A stretch of DNA of 64,000 bases from an uncultured Desulfuromusa sp. (GCF_963675815.1 NZ_OY776574.1:2598001-2662000), one strand, 5' to 3'; numbered from the stretch's first letter, positions 36,041 through 44,922 are shown. Numbers and translations: made by a program. Notes: a model not told the origin generated them from the sequence alone.

Positions 36041-37912
36041 ATGAATATGCGTTTTTTAAAGTTGAAAAGCTTTCTGTTGATTTTGTTTATGTTTGTTGGC
36101 CTGACAACACTGTCTGGCTGTGGTGACAGTAATGATGATTCACACAGTGCTGTTGATTTGAGAATTATTCACACCAATGATCATCACTCATACCTTGACA
36201 GTTCATCATACGATCTGAGTATCAACGAAGTTACGACACGTGTTGAAATGGGTGGATTTTCGAGACTGTCTACGGTGATTCAGGAAGAAAGGGATGAAAA
36301 CAGTATTGTTGTGAACAGTGGCGAGCTGAACGGAACCCTTTATTTCTCACTCTTTAAAGGTGAGCCGGATTTCAAGATTTTCAACGAGCTTGAGCTTGAT
36401 GGTTACACCCTTGGGAATCATGAATTTGATGAAGGTGACGCAAGGCTTGCCGAACTTATTGAGATGGCGAACTTTCCGATTCTTTCCTCGAACATGACAC
36501 CTGAAGAGGCCAGCCCGCTTTATGCCGTCAAAGATGATATAAAGCCTTATGTGATTAAAGAGATTGACGGAGAGAAGATCGGGATCATCGGCATCCTTAA
36601 AGTTGAAAAGACTAAAAATTCTTCGCTTGTTTCCGATGATGTCACATTTACAGAAGAGATAACTGCAGCCAATCAAGCCGTTGCTGAACTTGAGGCTCAG
36701 GGGGTCAATAAGATCGTTCTTGTCAGCCATGTCGGTTATTACAATGATATCGTTTTTGCTGAGAATGTTCCCGGGTTGGATATTATTGTCGGTGGCGATA
36801 CCCATTCCCTTATTGGTGATGAAAGTGAGCTTGAGGAGATCGGTCTTACAAGGGTGTATGCGGACGACCAGACCGGTCCATTTGCAGGGTATACGCATGA
36901 AGGTATTGCTGACCTGGACACTATCGGATCATACCCGACTCTTGTTTACGGACCTGAAGGAGAACCGGTCTACGTTGTTACGGCATGGAGCTATGCAAGG
37001 GCTGTTGGTCTCCTTGACGTAAGTTTCACGGCAGAAGGTGTTGTTGAAAGTATTAACGGGAACATTGTCATTCCTGTGAGCGATACCTTCCTGCAACAAG
37101 ATGAAAGTAATACCTATGTTGAGGTTTCCGACACGGTTAAAGAAGAAGTCCTGCAAGCGATCGATGCGTCTCCAATCCTGAGAGTGGCAGATGTGAATCC
37201 GACCATAGAAAGCATCCTTGAACCCTATCGGGAAGAGATGGAAGCGACTCAGAACGAAGTTGTCGGAACAGTTGCCGAAACCATGAGCAATACAAGAATT
37301 CCGACGGCTTTTGCTGCTGGTGAAACCCCATCAGGAAGTTATGCGGGGCAGGTGGTTGCTGACGCATTTAAAAGAACGAACGTTGCTATTGACGTTGCCA
37401 TTCAGAATGCCGGTGGTGTCAGAGCCAGTCTTCTCGAGGGTGATATCACTTTAGCTCAGTTGATTGAGGTTCTTCCTTTTTCCAATACTGTTGTTATGAT
37501 TGATATGAAGGGGTCGGATATCGTCAAGGTTCTTAACGAAGGTGCTTACTATTCTCTGAACTCTGGTTCAACTGGGGCGTTTCCTTACTCTTCAGGTCTT
37601 CGCTATGATGTCAATCTCAGTGGCAGTGAGTTTGAAGTCATCACGAATGTTGAGATTCAGGACAGAGAGACAGGGCTATGGTCAGATATTGAGGCAGACA
37701 CTGTCTATACTGTGGCAACCAACTCTTTCACAGCCCAGGGTAAGGACAATTACCTGACTTTCGCAGAAGTGAGAGATGCTGATCCAACTGTGTATGAAGA
37801 TACTTATATCCTCTACTACGTCCCCCTGCTTGAGTATTTTGCAAGTTTGACAGATAACATTCTTCCTGCTCTGGATTTGAGCGAATATTGTCTTAAGTCA
37901 GTCACGGAATAA
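36041..37912 (+). CDS. 5'-nucleotidase/UshA-family metallophosphatase lipoprotein
   Basis: The 623-aa protein has a lipoprotein signal ending LSGC (Cys near 28). The metallophosphatase domain (about 38-340) shows IIHTNDHHS (D47, H49), GNHEFDEGD, VSHVGYYND and GGDTHS. The C-terminal 5'-nucleotidase domain (about 400-590) has PSGSYAGQVVADAFKR and AIQNAGGVRASLLEG. It probably hydrolyses extracellular nucleotides to nucleosides and phosphate. One metal-ligand site usually reading GD is NSGELNG here (E95), a Glu for the bridging Asp. GGAGG precedes ATG 36041; ATG 36047 is an alternative. Confidence 0.92.
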   Translation: MNMRFLKLKSFLLILFMFVGLTTLSGCGDSNDDSHSAVDLRIIHTNDHHSYLDSSSYDLSINEVTTRVEMGGFSRLSTVIQEERDENSIVVNSGELNGTLYFSLFKGEPDFKIFNELELDGYTLGNHEFDEGDARLAELIEMANFPILSSNMTPEEASPLYAVKDDIKPYVIKEIDGEKIGIIGILKVEKTKNSSLVSDDVTFTEEITAANQAVAELEAQGVNKIVLVSHVGYYNDIVFAENVPGLDIIVGGDTHSLIGDESELEEIGLTRVYADDQTGPFAGYTHEGIADLDTIGSYPTLVYGPEGEPVYVVTAWSYARAVGLLDVSFTAEGVVESINGNIVIPVSDTFLQQDESNTYVEVSDTVKEEVLQAIDASPILRVADVNPTIESILEPYREEMEATQNEVVGTVAETMSNTRIPTAFAAGETPSGSYAGQVVADAFKRTNVAIDVAIQNAGGVRASLLEGDITLAQLIEVLPFSNTVVMIDMKGSDIVKVLNEGAYYSLNSGSTGAFPYSSGLRYDVNLSGSEFEVITNVEIQDRETGLWSDIEADTVYTVATNSFTAQGKDNYLTFAEVRDADPTVYEDTYILYYVPLLEYFASLTDNILPALDLSEYCLKSVTE

Positions 37913-37935
37913 AAAGACTGCTTTCACAATCCCGA

Positions 37936-37966
37936 ACCGGACACCCTTAGCGGTGTCCGGTGTTTT
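37936..37966. terminator. terminator after the 5'-nucleotidase gene
   Basis: A perfect 10-bp ACCGGACACC/GGTGTCCGGT stem with 6-base loop and T run follows the stop by 24 bases. It faces the convergent hydrolase gene. Confidence 0.92.
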
Positions 37967-38001
37967 TGTGAGGATGTCAGAGAGTCAAGCTGTTGGCATT
38001 G

Positions 38002-38802
38002 TCAGCCTGCCGGTACAGAGCGCAGAAAATCAATGAAGACCTGATTGAACTGGTTGGGGTTTTCCAGATTGGCCATATGTCCGACTGCCGGTAGCATCGA
38101 CAGCTTGGCAGTTGGAATCCGGGTCGCCAGATCGCGTGATTTTTCCGGCGGAATCGCCTGATCCTCTTCGGCTCCGATAACCAGGGTTGGAACCTGCAAG
38201 GTTGCCAATAGAGGCGTGGAATTCACCCGATCCCGAATGGCCTGTAATCCATGGATAAGTCCGGTTGCAGATGTTGCGGATATCCAGCTGCGCACCATGT
38301 CTACCATTTCCGGCCGGGTTTGTATGGTGCTGGGGGAGAAGAGAGCAGGAATAAACGCCTCGGCAACCACTTGTGGTCTCCCGGCTTCTATTTCAGTGAT
38401 TAAATGGTTCCGTTTGTCCTGTCCGGATGCATCGTCGGCATCGCTGCGCGTGACTATAAAGCAGGCGGCGTTGACCCGTTGCGGGTAACGATTGAGAAGA
38501 TTGAGTAAGACATATCCCCCCATCGACATACCGGCTACTGCGGCTTTTTCAATCTGCAGTTGATCGAGTAAGTGCACCAGATCGTCAGCCATGGCATCCA
38601 TCGTTCCCGGCGATTCCCCGGCGGCACTCTCACCGAAACCGCGCAGATCAGGGGCAATGACCCTGAACCCGGCAGCACTCAAGGCTGCAATTTGTGGTTG
38701 CCACATTTGGCGGTTAAGAGGGTATCCATGAATGAACAGCACTGCCTGACCTGTCCCTGCTTCATCGTAGGCAAGGGACATGGCTTCTTTTTTGTTTTGC
38801 AT
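38002..38802 (-). CDS. alpha/beta-fold hydrolase
   Basis: The 266-aa protein has the hydrolase-fold layout: the oxyanion HGYPLNRQMW loop (residues about 26-35), the nucleophile elbow GMSMGG (Ser near 97) and the catalytic His in VGHMANLENP near the C-terminus. It resembles 3-oxoadipate enol-lactonase or esterase-like members, but the substrate cannot be inferred. GGAGA precedes ATG 38802. It is 65 bases downstream of the phosphofructokinase gene on the same strand and may be co-transcribed. Confidence 0.88.
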   Translation of the reverse strand: MQNKKEAMSLAYDEAGTGQAVLFIHGYPLNRQMWQPQIAALSAAGFRVIAPDLRGFGESAAGESPGTMDAMADDLVHLLDQLQIEKAAVAGMSMGGYVLLNLLNRYPQRVNAACFIVTRSDADDASGQDKRNHLITEIEAGRPQVVAEAFIPALFSPSTIQTRPEMVDMVRSWISATSATGLIHGLQAIRDRVNSTPLLATLQVPTLVIGAEEDQAIPPEKSRDLATRIPTAKLSMLPAVGHMANLENPNQFNQVFIDFLRSVPAG

Positions 38803-38867
38803 ATCTATTTCTCCTCGGATCGGTTTTTTACTCTGATATCAAGCGTAAGGGTTCGTTTGTGCAACTG

Positions 38868-40163
38868 TCAAGGTTCCGTGATTTCCCCCTGCTGACCGGT
38901 TGAGGCCAGTACGCTGCTCCAGAACCAACCCTTGGGATCAATTCTTTTGCGTTGTCGTGTTGCCAGCGCGATCGGCACGTGAGTAAACTGATTATTCCAT
39001 GAACCCAGGACCATATTGGTGCGACCGCTCATACCGGCATGAACGGCGTTATGTCCGAGCATCAGGCAAAAAGCTGAATCGTGGGCGTTGGCGGGCTGGC
39101 TGCGGATGATGTAACTCGGGTCAATATATTTGAGGGTGATTTTTTTCTTCCGGGCAGCAAAGTGGCTTTTGATGGCATCACGCAGCCATTCGCCTATATC
39201 ACCCAACTGCACATTTCCCGAGCTATCCCGTTTGCCGGTGGCGGCCATCAGCTCTTGGCCGGTTCCTTCCGCGACAACGATGACGGCGTGTCCGCGATGG
39301 GTCAATCGGTCTTCAAGTTTTTTCATGAGCACCTGTGGATCGAATGGCGCTTCCGGAGTCAGGCAGAAATTGACCTGGCCGCTGATCAGGGTCGCTTGTG
39401 CTGCAATAAATCCCGAATCCCGGCCCATCAGTTTGACGAGGCCTATGCCGTTGAAAGCGCCGCTGGCTTCAGAGTGAGCTGCGTTGATGGCGCTCTGCGC
39501 TTCTGCTACTGCGGTTTCAAAACCAAAAGTCTTGTTGACGAAACAGATGTCGTTATCAATGGTCTTGGGAATAGCGATGACACTCAGCGGTAAACCGCGC
39601 TTTTTGGCTTCTTCCGCAATGGTCCCGGCCCCTTTCAGAGTGCCGTCACCGCCGATGGTAAAGAGAATACCGATTTTGAGTTCCTGGAGATAATCAACCA
39701 TTTCTGCTGCATCTTGCGGACCCCGAGACGAAGCAAGCACAGTGCCGCCCAGTTCGCCGATATTGTTGACAGCTTCCGGACTTAAAGGGATCGGCAGATG
39801 TCCATGGCGTTTCACTAGTCCCTCAAAGCCATAGCGAAAACCAAGAATCCGCCGTACGCCATAATGGTGATAAAGACTCATGACAACTGCGCGGATGACG
39901 TTATTGATCCCGGGACAGAGACCGCCACAACTGACGATACCACAGGAGAGTTTATGCCGGTCAAAGAAGATCTGTTTGCGGGGACCCGCGAGCTCCATGC
40001 TTGGCGGTTCCAGTCCTGCGGCAATAAAAGGGCGTAAATCTTGGGGGTGAGAATGGTAGAGCAAGCGCTTGCTTTCGTCGGTAAACTGTACTCCCAGCAT
40101 CGGCGACGGAAAATGGCAGCTGCCAAGTTGTTCGATGTGAAAATCAAGATTCTGATCCAGCAT
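38868..40163 (-). CDS. 6-phosphofructokinase (PPi-clade, probably ATP-dependent)
   Basis: The 431-aa length and the long N-terminal extension before GIVSCGGLCPGINN place this in the large clade that contains PPi- and ATP-type enzymes of plants, spirochaetes and trypanosomes. The key loop is GGDG (171-174), where Gly rather than Asp at the last position favours ATP, while PKTIDND keeps the Lys of PPi-type enzymes. It phosphorylates fructose 6-phosphate. GGGGAG precedes ATG 40163; the frame open to 40271 is in the neighbouring gene. Phosphoryl-donor choice is inference. Confidence 0.9.
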   Translation of the reverse strand: MLDQNLDFHIEQLGSCHFPSPMLGVQFTDESKRLLYHSHPQDLRPFIAAGLEPPSMELAGPRKQIFFDRHKLSCGIVSCGGLCPGINNVIRAVVMSLYHHYGVRRILGFRYGFEGLVKRHGHLPIPLSPEAVNNIGELGGTVLASSRGPQDAAEMVDYLQELKIGILFTIGGDGTLKGAGTIAEEAKKRGLPLSVIAIPKTIDNDICFVNKTFGFETAVAEAQSAINAAHSEASGAFNGIGLVKLMGRDSGFIAAQATLISGQVNFCLTPEAPFDPQVLMKKLEDRLTHRGHAVIVVAEGTGQELMAATGKRDSSGNVQLGDIGEWLRDAIKSHFAARKKKITLKYIDPSYIIRSQPANAHDSAFCLMLGHNAVHAGMSGRTNMVLGSWNNQFTHVPIALATRQRKRIDPKGWFWSSVLASTGQQGEITEP

Positions 40164-40179
40164 AATAACTCCCCTTGCT

Positions 40180-41616
40180 TTACTGACTCTGCAACAAAAC
40201 GACCCGCTCCGCGACCCACTGCCCCAATTTTTGGATGGCATTCTCGCGCGCAGGGGTCCACCTGTGAGCATAGTTTAACCTGAAACAATGCTGAAATTGC
40301 TTGTTGAGGGAAAACATTTCTCCGGGGGCGATTAATACATCATGTTCCCGGCTGTAATGGTACAACTCGGTTGCATCAACGCCCCTGGGTAATTCAATCC
40401 AGGCGACAATTCCACCTTGCGGACGGGAAATCTTGGTGATACCGGGAAAATATTCTGATACCAGATCGACAAGGCGCAGATAGCGGTGTCGATAAGCCTC
40501 TCTGGCGTGACGCAAATGCCGTTCGTAGATACCCTGGCTTAATATCTCTGCACTGACCAGCTGTGGCAGTATGGGAGTTGACAGCATATTGAGGAATTTA
40601 CGATGCAATAATTCTTCGAAATAACGACCCGCCAGTATCCATCCGACCCTGAGTTGCGGATCAATCGTCTTGGAGAGTGACGAACACAATAAAACCAATC
40701 CCTGAGTATCAAAGGCCTTGATCGCACGAGTTCTTCTTTCTCCAAAATAAAGATCGCCATAGATATCATCTTCAATCAGCGGCACCTGGTATTGTTCCAG
40801 CAGGGAAACCAGTTCTCTTTTACGCTCGTCAGGAATACTGCAACCCAGAGGATTTGAAAAACTGGATACGGACAGCACCGCTTTCAATGGCCATTGTTCC
40901 ATGGCCAGTCTAAGAGCTTCAAGACTCAGGCCGGTTTCATGATGAGCAGGAATTTCAACGGCTTTGAGACCATAGGCTTCTATCAACTGCAGGATACCGT
41001 AGTAACAGGGAGATTCCACGGCTACGACATCTCCAGGCTGAGTCAAAACCTGGAGGCATAATCCCATCGCATTTAAACAGCCGGCAGTGGTGACAATGCT
41101 GGCCGGCGACACAGCCACCCCCGCATCCACGGCATGATGAGCAATCTGTTGCCTCAATTCGTAAGGCCCTTCGGGATTGGTATGGCCGGTCCCCAGATGT
41201 TTTCGAGTCCTGGACAGCCGGGTATAGGTCCGCTCAACATGGCGGATGATGGGAAAATCGGTTGCCGGTGTTGCCCGACTGAAGCTGACAGCTTCTGGCT
41301 TGGTGACCTCCCGTTGGACATCCATCACTAACTGGGAGGTTGTGGCAATAACCGGTCGGGAATGAACATCCGAAGTGCTTGGCACTTGCAATGATTCACG
41401 GACTTGCCTGCGCACGTAATAACCAGATTTGGGACGAACCTCAACCCATCCTTGTTCTTCCAGCAGATTATAGGCAGCGACGACAGTTGAAATACTGACA
41501 TTTTCCCGTTTCGACAACTGTCTGACTGAGGGCATACGTTCACCGACAGTTATGGCTCCACTGCGTATCTGGGCTGTCATTTTGCAAGCAAGCTGAGAGT
41601 AGAGATTGTTTTCCAT
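40180..41616 (-). CDS. MocR-type transcriptional regulator (GntR HTH + aminotransferase fold)
   Basis: The 478-aa protein has an N-terminal GntR winged helix (about 8-75, GERMPSVRQLSKRENVSISTVVAAYNLLEEQGW region) and a C-terminal fold-type I aminotransferase-like domain with the PLP Lys in SLSKTID (K316). Such regulators sense PLP or amino acids and bind direct repeats. ATG 41616 has GGTGG upstream; a GTG at 41625 is possible. Two direct repeats lie just upstream, and the divergent DUF1127 and LysE-type genes are the likely targets. Confidence 0.93.
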   Translation of the reverse strand: MENNLYSQLACKMTAQIRSGAITVGERMPSVRQLSKRENVSISTVVAAYNLLEEQGWVEVRPKSGYYVRRQVRESLQVPSTSDVHSRPVIATTSQLVMDVQREVTKPEAVSFSRATPATDFPIIRHVERTYTRLSRTRKHLGTGHTNPEGPYELRQQIAHHAVDAGVAVSPASIVTTAGCLNAMGLCLQVLTQPGDVVAVESPCYYGILQLIEAYGLKAVEIPAHHETGLSLEALRLAMEQWPLKAVLSVSSFSNPLGCSIPDERKRELVSLLEQYQVPLIEDDIYGDLYFGERRTRAIKAFDTQGLVLLCSSLSKTIDPQLRVGWILAGRYFEELLHRKFLNMLSTPILPQLVSAEILSQGIYERHLRHAREAYRHRYLRLVDLVSEYFPGITKISRPQGGIVAWIELPRGVDATELYHYSREHDVLIAPGEMFSLNKQFQHCFRLNYAHRWTPARENAIQKLGQWVAERVVLLQSQ

Positions 41617-41627
41617 CGGAACCACCA

Positions 41628-41662
41628 GTACAGTTTTACTGAGAATCAGCCGGTACAGTTTT
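41628..41662. promoter_or_regulatory. direct repeats, probable MocR operator
   Basis: GTACAGTTTT occurs at 41628-41637 and 41653-41662, 25 bases apart (about two and a half helix turns), and a partial related GAAACAGTAC follows at 41663-41672. They lie directly upstream of the MocR-type gene in the divergent region. Direct repeats are typical MocR/GabR/PdxR operators. Confidence 0.55.
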
Positions 41663-41771
41663 GAAACAGTACAATCTGTGCTTATTGAGAAATGTTACTT
41701 TTGAATCTGTTACGGTTCAGAATAAATATGTAGCATATTCAATATAACAAAAACAAGAATTGGAGGCAGTC

Positions 41772-41999
41772 ATGATGAGAAAATCTCTACTGGTCAGCAA
41801 ACCTGCAGCAATCTATTTTGATAGTAGTAAATGGAACGTCAGGCAATTTGCCCGGACCTGTTTATCCTTGATACACAAGTGGCACCAAAATGCAAAAACC
41901 AGAAAGCAACTTGCAAATATGCCTTCCTATCTGCTGCACGATATCGGCTTAACGAAGTCAGAAGTTTATCATGAAATACAAAAGAAATTCTGGCAGTAA
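41772..41999 (+). CDS. DUF1127 (YjiS-like) small protein
   Basis: The 75-aa basic protein ends in the DUF1127 pattern RKQLANMPSYLLHDIGLTKSEVYHE. Small DUF1127 proteins have been linked in some proteobacteria to RNA-related regulation and phosphate or carbon metabolism, but the role here is open. TTGGAGGC precedes ATG 41772. It is divergent from a MocR-type regulator and upstream of a LysE-type exporter, so the three may form one regulatory unit. Confidence 0.83.
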   Translation: MMRKSLLVSKPAAIYFDSSKWNVRQFARTCLSLIHKWHQNAKTRKQLANMPSYLLHDIGLTKSEVYHEIQKKFWQ

Positions 42000-42105
42000 T
42001 TTTTTTTGATTAACGGCCCTTATGACCTTCCATTGAGCTATTCATTGATTCAGGGCATATCCAGGCAGGGTGGTTGATCGGGGTTGCTGTGAAAGGTTAT
42101 CTCTT

Positions 42106-42744
42106 ATGAATTATGAGACATTACTGATTTATTTTGTCGTGTCTTTTTTCTACATCACCAGCCCGGGACCAGCCATTGTCCTGGCCATTCTGAATGGGCT
42201 CCGAACCGATATGAAAACGGTCGCTGTCGCTTCACTGGGGAATATTCTGGGTTTATTTATTCTCTCGACAGCATCAATGTTAGGCTTGGGAATTTTATTG
42301 ACGACATCCGCAACGATTTTTATGATTGCCAAAACAATTGGTGCTTTGTACCTGATTTATCTTGGGGTTAAGTGCATCTTGAATGGTCAATCGCTTAACG
42401 TTGAAAAGACAAATCCCACCGATGGCTTCAAAAAGCGGAGATCATCTTACTTTTATGAAGCGTTTTTTCTTGCTGTGACCAACCCCAAACCGATACTGTT
42501 TTTTACCGCGATATTCCCGCAGTTTCTAGATTTGGAAACCCCTGTTCTGCCGCAATTTATGATCATGACCAGTCTCTTTTTAGTCATATCGTTCAGTTCG
42601 TTATGTACGTATGGATTGACCGCAAAGAGGGCAAAAGGATGGCTTGCAAGCCGAAACAGAATGGCCTGGTTTCAGCGAATAACCGGTGGGATGTTTATCG
42701 GTTTGGGAGTCGGGCTCCTGCGCCTGAAAAGCGTACAAAGCTGA
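42106..42744 (+). CDS. LysE/RhtB-family amino-acid exporter
   Basis: The 212-aa membrane protein has about six hydrophobic segments and the LysE/RhtB signature FYITSPGPAIVLAILNGLR near residues 13-31, plus AVTNPKPILFFTAIFPQFLD in the middle. The family exports amino acids such as lysine, threonine or homoserine lactone by proton antiport. The ATG at 42106 is preceded by AAAGG. The divergent MocR-type gene suggests control by amino acid or PLP status. Confidence 0.88.
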   Translation: MNYETLLIYFVVSFFYITSPGPAIVLAILNGLRTDMKTVAVASLGNILGLFILSTASMLGLGILLTTSATIFMIAKTIGALYLIYLGVKCILNGQSLNVEKTNPTDGFKKRRSSYFYEAFFLAVTNPKPILFFTAIFPQFLDLETPVLPQFMIMTSLFLVISFSSLCTYGLTAKRAKGWLASRNRMAWFQRITGGMFIGLGVGLLRLKSVQS

Positions 42745-42852
42745 TAGAGAAAATCGTTAAAAATTATTCACTGAGGTCAAATCTGCTGCAAAGAGGCGGG
42801 ATCGATCTCCGAGGTTATCAGCACCTTTGCGAACTGTGCTCTGTCGGCTTGA

Positions 42853-43482
42853 TCAAGGAATCAAGCCGCTCCTCAGCAGGCCATCAAACATAAACTGAAT
42901 GGCCAGTGCAGACAACACCACTCCAAAGACCCGGCTGACAACCTGCATACCGGTTACACCGAAAAAATTCTGGACTTTGGTGGCAATCAGCAACAGGGCC
43001 AGAGTTAACAGCAACACCCCCAGCATGGTCAGAATAACGGCTGCTTCCTGTAGAATCTGACCTTTGACATTGGCCATCAGCAGCACCGCGGCACCCATGG
43101 CCCCGGGCCCGGCAATTAGCGGGGTCGCCAGTGGAACGATGGAAATATCCTGCTTTTCGGCCGCTTCGTTGGTTTCAATATCAGTGGTTGAAATGCCTCC
43201 GGAATGGCGGGCAAAGACCATGTCGATGCCGATCAACAGTAGCAAAATTCCACCTGAAACTTTTAATGCAGCCAGGGAAATTCCCAGGCTGCGCAGCAGT
43301 GCATCCCCCGTGAAAGCAAAGACTAACAGAATCCCGCTTGACACCAGAATGCCCCGTACCGCCATGAGACGACGAAATTCGGGTGCGGCTTTCGGGGTCA
43401 TGGCGGCAAACATCACTGCCACATCAATCGGCCCTATGGTGGCAAAAAATGTTGTAAAAGCGACGATTGCGGTTTCATACAT
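42853..43482 (-). CDS. MarC-family integral membrane protein
   Basis: The 209-aa protein has six predicted membrane helices in two repeats, with FFATIGPIDVAVMFAAMTP and IVPLATPLIAGPGAMGAAVLL as family signatures. MarC proteins were once tied to antibiotic resistance, but no transport role is established. ATG 43482 is chosen by alignment to usual MarC N-termini; the site upstream is weak, and the frame stays open to 43866 without coding character. It ends close to the convergent exporter gene. Confidence 0.87.
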   Translation of the reverse strand: MYETAIVAFTTFFATIGPIDVAVMFAAMTPKAAPEFRRLMAVRGILVSSGILLVFAFTGDALLRSLGISLAALKVSGGILLLLIGIDMVFARHSGGISTTDIETNEAAEKQDISIVPLATPLIAGPGAMGAAVLLMANVKGQILQEAAVILTMLGVLLLTLALLLIATKVQNFFGVTGMQVVSRVFGVVLSALAIQFMFDGLLRSGLIP

Positions 43483-43650
43483 CGGTATTGGCTTCTCGGG
43501 TTGCGGTAAAATAAGATTCAAGAACAGATAATGGGGGATAATCCTGAGAAAATCAAATATTCGATAGGGTGCAGGACAAAAACAGACCGCTGCAGGACGA
43601 AAAAGCCGTTTCCATGAATTGTCGGCAGGCGGTTGCAGCCTTGTTAAAAC

Positions 43651-43780
43651 TTGACAAACACGCAATTTCAGGCTTGAATGAAACTTCATTTCACTTAGGG
43701 GGAAGAGTGGAAAGACAAACTCACAGGTCAAATTTGAAAGTCGCCGAACCAGATATGAATCTGGTTGGCGGCTTTTTTTG
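43651..43780 (+). ncRNA. possible small RNA with own promoter and terminator
   Basis: TTGACA (43651-43656), 17 bases, TTGAAT (43674-43679) is a fair promoter. A strong terminator follows: GTCGCCGAACCAGAT pairs with ATCTGGTTGGCGGC at 43740-43773, then a T run to 43780. The transcript of about 95 nt would hold no convincing ORF. The terminator has no gene upstream on the + strand to serve. Confidence 0.45.
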
Positions 43781-43907
43781 TTTGAGTGCTGAATGTTAGT
43801 GAGGGGGACATTAATGCCTTTCTGACAGATATTAGTGGTCAAGGCGGCAAGGGTGTGAGCAGCCATCTTGGATGGTCTGTAAGTTGGGGATAGACAGTTC
43901 TACCTAT

Positions 43908-44032
43908 ATTTGTCTGTAACCTTATGTAAAATTGAAATGTTCAATTGAATCAGTTACTTGTAGTAGACTAGTGGTTTTTTACAATAAATTTATACAGACA
44001 AATCTTGTCTTTGTTTTCAGTTTTATACAGAC
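43908..44032. repeat. inverted and direct repeats before the first cassette
   Basis: ATTTGTCTGT (43908-43917) is inverted at ACAGACAAAT (43994-44003), which overlaps a small palindrome AGACAAATCTTGTCT. TTTATACAGAC is repeated directly at 43989-43999 and 44022-44032. The cluster ends 14 bases before the first cassette boundary and could be part of an attI-like site or an older element end. Confidence 0.5.
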
Positions 44033-44076
44033 CTGTCCATTTATAGTTATGCAATCAAAATAATTGAGGACACAAT

Positions 44077-44922
44077 TTGTACAACTTACTTGTGAAGTCT
44101 AGCGGATGGAGTGACTCAAGAGATGATATGGATTCGTCTCGAGTTTTTGAGTATACGGAATCCTACTTGAGTGAGCAGTTTAGCTCGGGTGGCGATATTG
44201 ATCTTGAAAAGCTTTCGAAGCTTCCTTGCTTGTTTATGCAGGAAACTTGGCACGATGGTTCCCAGCAAAATGCCCGAGTCGGATCAATCATTAGCGCTGT
44301 TAAAGCAGGCAGTTCAACAAAGATTGAGTATGCTTATGATAATTCCATACCACCCTTGTCTAATGAGCAAATAAAAGTAGTACAAAGCGAGTTCGGGATT
44401 GCTGATTTTGAATTTTCTAGAACTCACTGGGCGGTAAAAGATGTTGATTTATTCAAGGTTTTACTTCGTTATCTTAAACCCCGAAGGCAGCTACCTACAG
44501 TTTTTAATATCTCTGAGGTTGAGCAAATAGAGCCAACTTTAATATCCGTAATGATGCCTTTCGATCTGACATTTTCAGGTGTTTATGAAAAGCTAAAAGA
44601 AATAACGGCAAGCTTGAAGTTACATTGTCGACGAGCAGATGATATTTGGGAAAATCCGGCAATTATTCAAGATGTAGTCTCTCTTATTGATCATTCTAGA
44701 GTTGTAATCTGTGACTGCACTGGTAGAAATCCAAATGTTTTTTACGAAGCTGGCATAGCTCATACTCTAGGGCGAGAAGTTATTCTCATAACTCAAAGTG
44801 AACATGATATCCCATTCGATTTGAGGCATTTACGTTACGTAAAATATCTTAATAATAGTGAAGGGCTGATGGCGCTTGGTAACACTGTCTCGTCAAGACT
44901 GGAAACAATAATCAATGCATAA
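44077..44922 (+). CDS. cassette protein with nucleoside 2-deoxyribosyltransferase-like C-terminal domain
   Basis: The 281-aa protein has an N-terminal part I do not recognise (about 1-150). Its C-terminal domain opens with LISVMMPFD (about 156-164) and carries CRRADDIWE and the conserved core VVICDCTGRNPNVFYEAGIAH (in two parts), then VILITQSEHDIPFDLRH. This pattern occurs in uncharacterised nucleoside-deoxyribosyltransferase/TIR-like proteins, where Asp, Asn and Glu line a nucleotide pocket. NAD or nucleotide hydrolysis in phage defence is a possible role, not shown. It starts at TTG 44077 after GAGGA. It sits alone between matching cassette heptamers. Confidence 0.75.
   Translation: MYNLLVKSSGWSDSRDDMDSSRVFEYTESYLSEQFSSGGDIDLEKLSKLPCLFMQETWHDGSQQNARVGSIISAVKAGSSTKIEYAYDNSIPPLSNEQIKVVQSEFGIADFEFSRTHWAVKDVDLFKVLLRYLKPRRQLPTVFNISEVEQIEPTLISVMMPFDLTFSGVYEKLKEITASLKLHCRRADDIWENPAIIQDVVSLIDHSRVVICDCTGRNPNVFYEAGIAHTLGREVILITQSEHDIPFDLRHLRYVKYLNNSEGLMALGNTVSSRLETIINA

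Larger units (their letters stand above)
43483..44076. other. 594-bp region with orphan transcript signals and the start of the cassette array
   Basis: No protein gene is evident. It holds a promoter-terminator pair (43651-43780, listed separately) and a set of inverted and direct repeats (43908-44032). A GTTATGC heptamer at 44046-44052 marks the left boundary of the first gene cassette. Confidence 0.55.
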
